Of a stretch of DNA of 64,000 nt, positions 56,327-64,000 are shown one piece after another; positions within the stretch are counted from its first letter, which is position 1, and each line of letters begins with the position of its first letter. The stretch is taken from NCBI RefSeq assembly GCF_042477335.2, contig NC_091245.1, positions 111,076,501 to 111,140,500 on the forward strand. Reading direction: 5' to 3'. The position numbers and the translations under genes were made by a program. The notes under the pieces are model-generated. The model was not told where the DNA came from. It ran no database searches and saw only the letters and a program-made list of their open reading frames with translations. The DNA is from Ovis canadensis (taxonomy: Eukaryota; Chordata; Mammalia; Artiodactyla; Bovidae).

Positions 56327-57256
56327 ATGAAGAGCGAGAACCACACTCTCACCACTGAGTTTGTTTTACAAGGTTTCTCCAGCTTCCACGAGCACCAGCT
56401 CACTCTTTTTGTGATGTTTCTTGCACCGTACATCTTAACCCTAGCAGGTAATATAATTATTGTGATCATTATCCGAATTGATCATCATCTCCACACCCCC
56501 ATGTACTTCTTCCTCAGCATGCTGTCCACTTCAGAGACTATATATACACTAGTTATTCTTCCAAGAATGCTGTCCAGCCTTGTGGGTCTGAGCCAGTCCA
56601 TTTCATTGGCAGGTTGTGCCACTCAGATGTTCTTTTTTGTAACCTTCGGAATCACTAACTGCTTCCTGCTCACAGCGATGGGCTACGACCGCTATGTGGC
56701 CATTTGCCAACCCTTGAGGTACACAGTCATCATGAACAGGAGGGTGTGCATCCAGCTGGTGTGGGGGGCCTGCAGCATCGGGCTGATTGTGGCCACGACA
56801 CAGGTGACATCTGTATTCAGGTTACCTTTCTGTGCCACAAAGGTGGCCCACTTCTTCTGTGACATCCGGCCTGTGATGAAGCTCTCCTGCATTGACACGA
56901 CTGTCAATGAGATCCTGACTTTGATCATCAGTGTTTTCGTGCTCATTGTGCCTATGGGTCTGGTCTTCATCTCTTATGTCCTCATCATCTCCACCATCCT
57001 CCAGATCACGTCTACCGAGGGCCGGAAGAAGGCCTTTGCCACCTGCGCCTCCCACCTCACTGTGGTCATTGTCCACTATGGCTGTGCCTCCATTGCCTAC
57101 CTCAAGCCCAAGTCAGAGAACAGCAAGGGTGAGGATCAGCTGATCTCAGTGACCTACACTGTCATCACCCCACTACTGAACCCTGTGGTATACACCCTGA
57201 GGAACAAAGAGGCCAAGGATGCTCTGCTCCGGGCTATTGGCAGGAAGCTTTCCTGA
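56327..57256 (+). CDS. OR10J1: Olfactory receptor, OR10J family (OR10J1-like)
   Basis: A class A odorant receptor GPCR of 309 residues, intact from ATG to TGA. Landmarks are an NHT glycosylation site (5-7), the TM1 GN pair (41-42), LHTPMYFFL (55-63), Cys97, and MGYDRYVAIC (118-127). Cysteines 169, 178 and 188 lie in ECL2, followed by FISYVLIISTILQ (214-226), KAFATCASHLTVV (235-247) and PLLNPVVYTLRNKEAK (282-297). The ECL2/TM5 stretch FRLPFCATKVAHFF and KLSCIDTTVNEILTLIIS agree with what I recall of OR10J1, so orthology is likely. The start follows a splice acceptor by 10 nt, and an in-frame TAG in that acceptor region rules out a longer N-terminus in this exon. The neighbouring OR10J3-like gene lies 11 kb upstream on the same strand. 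Expected role: odorant detection through Golf. The ligand is unknown. Confidence 0.94.
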   Translation: MKSENHTLTTEFVLQGFSSFHEHQLTLFVMFLAPYILTLAGNIIIVIIIRIDHHLHTPMYFFLSMLSTSETIYTLVILPRMLSSLVGLSQSISLAGCATQMFFFVTFGITNCFLLTAMGYDRYVAICQPLRYTVIMNRRVCIQLVWGACSIGLIVATTQVTSVFRLPFCATKVAHFFCDIRPVMKLSCIDTTVNEILTLIISVFVLIVPMGLVFISYVLIISTILQITSTEGRKKAFATCASHLTVVIVHYGCASIAYLKPKSENSKGEDQLISVTYTVITPLLNPVVYTLRNKEAKDALLRAIGRKLS

Positions 57257-57408
57257 CAGTGTGAGGACTGGTTTTCCGAGGCTCTTAGCACTCTAAGCAG
57301 GACTGTGAGGAGCTGAGCCCATTTCCTTGGCTCCCAGAGACCTGCCCCTTGTGGAGGAGGAAAAGAGAGGAACAGAAGCAGCATCCAACCAGGAGTCTGG
57401 AAGCTTTA

Positions 57409-57414
57409 AATAAA
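57409..57414 (+). terminator. Candidate poly(A) signal for OR10J1-like
   Basis: AATAAA about 153 nt after the stop codon. It is not proved to be used. Confidence 0.5.
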
Positions 57415-58089
57415 GTCCCTAGGTGAAGTGCTGGCCCTGTTTTTATGGATAATTAAACAAACAAGGATGGGATATGCCTGAAGAAGAGGTTGAAGAGTAG
57501 TGTGGGCCAAGGAGTTTTCCCTGATCTCTTGGTTTCCTTGTGGCTCTCTGCTTAGTGAAGAGGGTCCTTTAGAAAAGAAAAGAAAAGAAAAGAAAAAAAA
57601 AAACATAATCAAGGACATTCTTCCCTATAATCCCTTCCTTCCTTCTTAAGAGCATGAGAATTTCTCAACCTGGAGTGTCTGTTGGAATCTGTTTGTACAT
57701 GACGTACCAAGTCATAAATCACTGTGTGAACAGGAAAAGTAGCCTCAGAATGAGATAGCCCAGGGGAAAACAGATTTCCTCTCCCAGCTGCTTTAATTTA
57801 TCCCAGTTTCTAGCAAAACTGTTTATTAAAGATGGTGACCACTGACAGTTTAATTAGAGATCCTAGAAATTCCAAATCTCGTCAGCCATGTTAACAGTCA
57901 TTTGAGGGCACATCCCAAGATCCTCCCAGGTCAATTCCGCTGCCGTTAATTCAGAAAGCAAGTAATGGGCAATGAGGCTGAATCAGACCGTAGACTGGGT
58001 CTGGGGAAACAAAAATGAAAAGAAACCGTATTGCCTGGCTTCAAAAAACTCAAACTCTAGTGGCAAAGACAAACATTTAAAGATACAGA
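57415..58089. other. Unique sequence; AAAAG repeat
   Basis: About 680 bp without a gene. An (AAAAG)n tract at about 57573-57603 ends in an A run. Confidence 0.5.
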
Positions 58090-58265
58090 TTTGGAACTTC
58101 CCTAGTTTAACCACTTCCAGTGGTTAACACTTGACTTTCCAATGCAGGGGGTACGGGTTTAGCCCTGGTCAGGAAGCTAAGATCCCACCTGCTCGGCAAC
58201 CAAAAAACCAAAACATAAAACAAGTAATATTGTAACAAATTCAATAAAGACTTTAAAAACAGTCC
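58090..58265 (+). mobile_element. CHR-type SINE
   Basis: The order is TTGGAACTTCCCTAG, CCAGTGGTTAACACTTGACT, TTCCAATGCAGGGGGTACGG, TTAGCCCTGGTCAGGAAGCT, AAGATCCCACCTGCTCGG, ATATTGTAACAAATTCAATA. It is close to the CHR-2 pattern. Confidence 0.88.
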
Positions 58266-60170
58266 ACACCAAAAAGAAATCTTTAAAAAATATATAGTTT
58301 CAATTCTACATGTCAAGTGATATATTGACAATTGAAGGGAAATAGGAGAGAGAGAAAGAAAGAGAAACTTGATTGGAGACGTCAAATCTTCAGAGAGGAG
58401 ATGATCTGTAATCTGGACTGGTCTTAAAACACTTACAAGAAGAGATTATCTGATGGGCAAGTTTTTATAGGAAAAGAATTTCAAAGAGAAGTAATAATAT
58501 ATTCACATGTATGAAAAGTAAGAGGAATGTTCAGGAAATGAAAAGTGATTGTGTGCTGACCCCAGGGTACAAGAAAGGACATGGAGAGAGATAAGACCAG
58601 AAGGGTAAGATGGAGTCAGATTGTGAAGGGCTTGCTGAAGGAATTCTAGCTTTAACTTTTAAGCAGTGAGAATCACCTAAGACTCAGGAAAACTAGTATT
58701 CAGTTTATGACGCATCTATGTGAATTTCTGGCATCCTTGTTGTCCTTACTTAGCTCCACCAAAACATCTAAGAAGTTGTAAGAAATCTGTAGACTCTACG
58801 CCAAGAAAATAATGGGGCAAAAGGAAATAAGGCTATAATATTTGGAGGTCACACATAGAAATAATTATGCCCTTGTGATGAAGTTGAATCAGACAGTCAT
58901 AGAGAGCAGGGGAGCAGAGGCTGACCAAGGAACTTCATGTGGATTTGGGGCTTGTGATTCAAATGAGTACCCGGTGAGGAGAAGGGACTCGCTGTCAAGT
59001 CAGTGTCTAGGCTAGACTTCAGACAGGGGGGGATGATGGCCTCTGAACACAACTTGCACTAGAATTAAAGGGCAGACTCATTACTCAGAAGAGCCTTCAA
59101 AAGAAGGTACAGAGACCCAAACAGCACATGTGTCTGCTTTCCAGACCATAACAGAAATACCAGGCCCACTCTTAGGATCAATAGAGGCAATGATGACAGT
59201 CAGACTATACCTAAAGTTCTCTGAGTATATAAAATGGCTAAAAGAAATTAAGAGAAATTGTTAACTGGAAAATTAAAAAACTGAATAATGAAAAACAAAG
59301 TATTGCAGGCAAAAGCTTTGACAGTCATTCAATAAACATTCATGGAATCTTTACTATATGCCAGATGCTGGGCTAGACATGGAAAATATCAAAATAAACT
59401 GCACTATTCCTTGAACAAAGGAGTTCCTAGTCTTGAAGGGGAGATAGGCTCACACAGAACTCACCATAATGCAATGTGATAGAGAAATGGGGAAAGCATG
59501 TTTAATATTTAATAACAAAGACATAAGCCTTGGGATACTTTTTTGTGATCTATGTAAAGCTAATCTCATCAAACCAAGAAAGAGTCCTGCATGCTGAGCT
59601 TCAGTGAAATAAATGTTTGTTACCTGGGCAATAAGGCTGTCTTGATCTATGTATGGGACCATCTCCTAGGGCTATGCAGCTGCTGACGGGCATCATTCAG
59701 TATACCTTATCACTGTGGACTTCTAGAATATTTATCACCCAGGTTTTCCAGGAACCTTGTTTGAACACAATAGCTTCACAGTCACACACTATAGAATCAG
59801 ATGTTTTCAACAGCCTTTGCCATAGCCCATTTAGGACCTAGCCACAGAAATTCTGACCTGCTAAACAGTTGCAGCCTCACACTGAATATTTGGCTGGATT
59901 AAACAACACAAGAAGAACCTTTCCTGTTCCTTAGGATTATTTTGGTTACTACTCGTGCACAGAATCATTTTATGGAAAGTAACTCTTCCATAATGTGGCC
60001 CTTAACACAAAATGCTTTCCTGGAAATTATCTCACTAGGTCTTCAGAACAGTCCATGGAGGAAGGCAGGGATAAGGCTCCCAACAGTACAGATCATAAGG
60101 CTAAGACAGAAAAAGGGTAAAGGCAGAATTGAATTTGCACCACTTGGCTGGCATTTTCTGTTTACCTAAA
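58266..60170. other. Unique intergenic sequence
   Basis: 1.9 kb without a gene. A probable L2/MIR-age piece lies at about 59290-59440 (TTCAATAAACATTCATGGAA, CTATATGCCAGATGCTGGGC, TCTTGAAGGGGAGATAGG). Confidence 0.45.
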
Positions 60171-60365
60171 GTATATGGTAAAGAAAATGCCAGTGATTCA
60201 GGAGACACAGGATTGATCCCTGGGTCAGGAAGATCCCCTGGAGAAGGAAACGGCAGCCCACTCCAGCATTCTTGCCTGGGTAATCCCATAGACAGTGGAG
60301 CCTGGCAGGTTATAGTCCATGGGGTCGCAATGAGGACAAAACTGAGCAACTAACACTCACACAGA
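60171..60365 (+). mobile_element. Bov-tA SINE, 5'-truncated
   Basis: It begins within the tRNA-like part (CCAGTGATTCAGGAGACACA, GGATTGATCCCTGGGTCAGG). The BovA body follows. Confidence 0.9.
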
Positions 60366-61220
60366 GTATATTATCATTCAAGGGCAACTCACAGTATGGA
60401 TAGTGATGGACAAGAGAAATCAAGCTAAGCAAAGTTCAAATACCCTAGGGCCTTAGACTTCCCAAATAAAGCAAAACCTCATCCCTGAACCTTTTTCAAA
60501 AGAGAAGAACCCTCTGGGAAATAGCCACCTGGGATCCTCATTCTAGCCAATGCAGATCCTCAAAGGAAGAGCATTTCCAGCAGCAGTTCAAATCGGTACA
60601 GTCTTATTCATATAGAATCAGTTAAGATTTTAGGGAACATGAGTATCTACTTTCTCCCATATTAAATCAAATCCAAGAAAAGCATTTAGAGCTTCACAAG
60701 CAAACCTGGCCATTACTTAAAGGGGTTAGATCCAGTGCTAAGTGCTGGGACAGTGGTAAATTATGCTAATTGCAATATATGTAATATATAAAATACATAG
60801 TGTAACATATAATATACAAAAGCATTATATAAAATATAATACATAACATATATTTGGCAGAATGATGAATGCTAAATGAAAACTTTAAACAGGTAATGAG
60901 AGCACAGAAGTAAGAAACTTTTAGTTCCAGTAAATATTTTTGAATCAGAAATAAGGGAAGACAAATTCAGGTTCTTGGCCAGTCAGTTCACTTCTCCTTA
61001 ATCACATATCACTCCCTATCACTGGTAGAGAGTGAGGCTACATATTTAATAGAGAGATTTTTAAGTCACTACTGTGGTCTATAGTGCTCTCGTTTGTTAG
61101 AGAACCTCCAACAGCTCAAGCTGTAAGTCTGGTAAGAAACTCAGTTCTAGCTCCAATAAAAATAAATATTCTTCATGTCTTTACTTTCCCAACCCTACTG
61201 AGCAAATCCTTAGATTTGCT
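60366..61220. other. No gene recognised; AT-rich repeat
   Basis: 850 bp. 60772-60855 is an imperfect TAATATA / ATACATA repeat. Confidence 0.5.
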
Positions 61221-61446
61221 TAGACAAATCTACTTTGTCTAAAGAGGAGAGTTCTCTTTTTTTAAACACTGGGGCATGACTTATTCATTGTGTAACTGGA
61301 ATTTTATACCTCTTAATCCACTCCACTTATTTGGTCCATTCCCACACCCCCAACCCCTTTGGCAACAACCAAAGCTTTTTTTCTTTTTTTTCCCCATAAG
61401 TCTGTTTCTGTTTGTTTTTTAAAGATTACATATATAAATGAAATTA

Positions 61447-61789
61447 TAAAGGATTTGTCTTATTTTTGGCTGTTCTGGTTCTCTGCTGATGCGTGGGCTT
61501 TCCTCTAGCTGTGGCCAGCTGGGGCTACTCTTCAGTGTGCTGTGCAGGCTTCTTATCACAGTGGCTTCTCTTGTTGCAGAGCACAGGCTGCAGGGCACAT
61601 GGGCTCCAGTAGCTGCAGCATGTGGGCTCATTAGTCGTGGCTCCTGAGTTATAGGGCACAGGCTCAATAGTTGGGGCACACTGGCTTAATTGCTCCCCAG
61701 CATGGGGGATCTTCTCAGATCAAGGACTGAACCCCTATCTCCTGCATTAGCAAGTGAATTCTTTACCCATGAGCCACCAAGGAAACCCA
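61447..61789 (-). mobile_element. CHR-type SINE, long form, in L1
   Basis: Reverse orientation. It has TTATTTTTGGCTGTTCTGGT and GGCTTTCCTCTAGCTGTGG at left. At right it shows GGGGATCTTCTCAGATCAAG, GACTGAACCCCTATCTCCTG and ATGAGCCACCAAGGAAACCC, with the L1 sequence continuing on both sides. Confidence 0.78.
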
Positions 61790-61902
61790 TATTTTTCTTT
61801 CTTGGCTTGACTTATTTCACTTAACATAATAACCTCTATGTCCATTTACATTGTTCCAGATGGCAAGATTTCATTCTTTTTAATGAATGACTAATACTTC
61901 AG

Positions 61903-61903
61903 T

Positions 61904-61934
<31 letters not shown>

Positions 61935-61937
61935 CGT
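61903..61937. repeat. (TG)n microsatellite in L1
   Basis: About 16 TG units followed by CGTGCGCAC. Confidence 0.95.
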
Positions 61938-62311
61938 GCGCACATCACCTCTTCTCATATGCTCGTCTATCAGTGGGTACTTAGGTTGCTTTCATATCTT
62001 GATTATTGTAAAATTATGCTGCAATAAAAATAAGGGTGCATATATCTCCTAAAATTAGTCTTATTTTCTTTGCATAGATACCCAGGAGTGGAATTGTATT
62101 ATATAATAAATGTGTTTTTAATTTTTTTGAGGAATCTCCATACCATTTTCCATAGTATAGGCATCAATTTACATATCCACCAGTATAAAAGGGCTTCTTT
62201 CTCTCAGCTTCACCAACGTTTCCTATTTGCTATCTTTTTTTTTTTTAATAGCCATTCTGACAGGTTCAAGGTGATATCTCATTGTGGTTTTGATTTGCAT
62301 TTCCTGATAGC

Positions 62312-62599
62312 TAGTGTTCGGAGAAGGCAGTGGCACCCCACTCCAGTACTCTTGCCTGGAAAATCCCATGGATGGAGGAGCCTGGAAGGCTGCAGTCCAT
62401 GGGGTCGCTGAGGTTTGGACACGACTGAGCAACTTCACTTCCACTTTTCACTTTCATACACTGGAGAAGGAAATGGCAACTCACCCCAGTGTTCTTGCCT
62501 GGAGAATCCCAGGGATGGGGGAGCCTGGTGGGCTGCCGTCTGTGGGGTCGCACAGAGTCGGACACGATTGAAGTGACTTAGCAGTAGCAGTAGTGTTAT
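62312..62599 (+). mobile_element. Dimeric BovA SINE with AGC-like tail
   Basis: Two BovA monomers (from about 62320 and 62462) end in AGCAGTAGCAGTAG. TAGTGTT on both sides (62312-62318, 62593-62599) is a short TSD. Confidence 0.91.
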
Positions 62600-63125
62600 T
62601 GATGTGGTCTGTTGGCTAGCCTACGTGTCCTCTTTGGAAAAATGTCTATTCAGGCCCTCTACTCATTTTTTAATCAGACTTTTTTAAATTGAGTTGAATG
62701 AGTTCTTTATACAGTTTAGATATTAACCCCTTAACAGATATATATCATTTGCAAATCTCTTTTCCCGTTCAGTCAGTTGCCTTTGTTTTGTTGATGGCTT
62801 CCATCACTGTGCAAAAGCTTTTTAGTTTGATATTTATTTATTTATTCATTTTTAACTTTGTTGTCCTTGCCTAGGGAGACAGATCCAAAAATTGCATTGC
62901 TTAGACCAATGGAAAAGGGTTTACTGCCTATGTTTTCTTCTAGGAGTTTTATAATTTCTGATCTAATGTTTAAATCTGTTATCCATTTTGAGTTTACATT
63001 TGTATATGGTGTAAGAAAGTGATCCAATTTAATTTTGGCAGCATGTAGCTGCCAAGTTTTCCCAACATCATTATTGAAGAGAATTTTTTCTCACTTTATA
63101 TTTTTGCCTCATTTGTCATAGACCA

Positions 63126-63232
63126 ACTGAACTCTGGGAGTTGGTGATGGACAGGGAGGCCTGGCATGCTGCAATTCACAAAGAGTTGGACACGACTGAG
63201 CAACTGAACTGAACTGAACGGAACTGAATTGA
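63126..63232 (+). mobile_element. BovB terminal fragment in L1
   Basis: ACTCTGGGAGTTGGTGATGG to the GAACTGAACTGAACGGAACT tail, about 105 bp. Confidence 0.88.
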
Positions 63233-63452
63233 CCATATGGGCTTCCTAGATGGCATAGTGATAAAGAATCAGCCTGTCAATGCAGGAGATATGAGTTTGA
63301 TCCCTGAGTCAGGAAAATCCCCTGGAGTAGGAAATGGCAACTCACTCTAGTATTCTTGCCTGGAGAATTCCATAGGCAGATGAGCCTGGCAGGCTACAGT
63401 CTGTGGGGTTGCAAAGAGTCAGACACAACTGAGTGACTGAGCGCAATTGACC
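63227..63452 (+). mobile_element. Bov-tA2 SINE abutting the BovB fragment, TSD
   Basis: It is flanked by AATTGACC at 63227-63234 and 63445-63452. The left copy overlaps the BovB tail, so the SINE inserted at the end of the BovB fragment. Confidence 0.9.
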
Positions 63453-64000
63453 TTATAAGCATTGGTTTATTTCTGGGCTTTCTAGTCTGTTCCATTGGCC
63501 TATGTGTCTGTTTTTGTGCCAGTACCACACTATTTTGGTTACTATAGCTTCATAGTGTAGTTTGAAACTAGAAAGCATGATATCTCCAGCTTTGTTCTTT
63601 TTCAAGATTTCTTTTGACTGTTTGCAATCTTTTGTGCTTCCATACAAATTTTAGAATTATTTGTTACACTTCTGTGAAAAATTCTATTGGTATTTTGATA
63701 GGAATTCCATTGAATCTAGAGACTGCTTTGGGTAATATAGCAATTTGGACAAAATTATTCTTCTACTCCATAAGCTATACCTTTCCACTTATTTGTACCA
63801 TCTTCAATTTCTTTCATCAATGTCCTATAGTTTTCAGAATACAGGTATTTGACCTCCTTGGTTAAATTTATTCTTATTTTATTCTTTTTGATGCAATTGT
63901 AAATTGGTTTTCTTAATTTTGCTCCTTGATAGTTCTAGTGACAGTTTTATTTTCTCTTTTCCAATTCAGATTCCTTTTATTTCTTTTTCTTTTCTGATTG

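Larger units (their letters stand above)
61225..64000 (-). mobile_element. Old mammalian L1, minus strand, cut by window end
   Basis: The 3' UTR/ORF2 end lies at left, and ORF2 continues off the right edge. Minus-strand codons for [22 protein letters not shown] (about 62940-63010) and [21 protein letters not shown] (about 63470-63530) are typical of the L1 ORF2 C-terminal half. Stops and indels are frequent. It is interrupted by a CHR SINE (61447-61789), a dimeric BovA (62312-62599) and a BovB scrap plus Bov-tA (63126-63452). Confidence 0.88.

Noticed and set aside
1-64000. CRISPR arrays, phage or plasmid modules, bacterial operons
   Set aside because: No regularly spaced repeats of that kind. 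The repeat families and the OR genes are mammalian, and the short tandem repeats are simple microsatellites or SINE tails.

Overview
The window is nuclear DNA from a bovid ruminant (cattle, sheep, goat or close kin). The evidence is the repeat set: BovB (RTE) LINEs, ruminant-type L1, tRNA-Glu-derived Bov-tA/BovA SINEs, dimeric BovA copies with an (AGC)n tail, and CHR-type cetartiodactyl SINEs. Species cannot be resolved by reading. There is no operon-like, CRISPR, phage or plasmid structure.

Only two genes look intact. Both are single-coding-exon olfactory receptors of the OR10J type on the + strand: 44543-45478 (311 codons, closest in my recollection to OR10J3) and 56327-57256 (309 codons, closest to OR10J1). 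Each has a pyrimidine-rich splice acceptor 10-14 nt before the ATG and an AATAAA 130-155 nt after the stop. Two relics show the OR cluster was once larger: a minus-strand OR10J pseudogene at about 6370-7140, with an internal deletion and a SINE in its N-terminus, and a + strand OR fragment (TM3 to TM6) at about 8091-8562. OR10J3 and OR10J1 are neighbours in the human 1q23 cluster, so the order here is consistent with that synteny.

Layout: 1-4284 L1 with decayed ORF2; 5.1-5.6 kb L1 3' ends; 6.4-8.6 kb OR relics; 8.6-10.5 kb rearranged BovB; 12.2-13.1 kb rearranged L1; 14.2-16.1 kb BovB; 16.2-17.4 kb older L1 3' ends; 17.4-21.7 kb mostly unique with SINEs and MIRs; 22.1-23.2 kb BovB; 24.3-25.6 kb old L1 with two nested SINEs; 27.2-30.7 kb BovB; 31.7-33.3 kb patchwork and decayed L1; 34.7-35.6 kb U4 snRNA/L1 chimera; 35.6-39.9 kb BovB carrying a nested BovB and a 1.3 kb solo LTR; 40-57 kb the lower-repeat domain with the two OR genes; 51.3-53.2 kb rearranged BovB; 57-61 kb unique; 61.2-64 kb old minus-strand L1.

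I found no new protein-based system. The most interesting signals are records of retrotransposition mechanism. One insertion, flanked by a 16-bp target duplication, joins an inverted U4 snRNA 5' piece to an L1 3' end, as twin priming with U4 RNA as second template would predict. Three more insertions (two BovB, one L1) have 5' inversions with target duplications, two BovB copies share a long near-identical tract suggesting gene conversion, and a 530-bp patchwork contains a 64-bp inverted repeat. All calls come from reading the sequence; no alignment software was run, so repeat edges are approximate unless a target-site duplication (TSD) is given.
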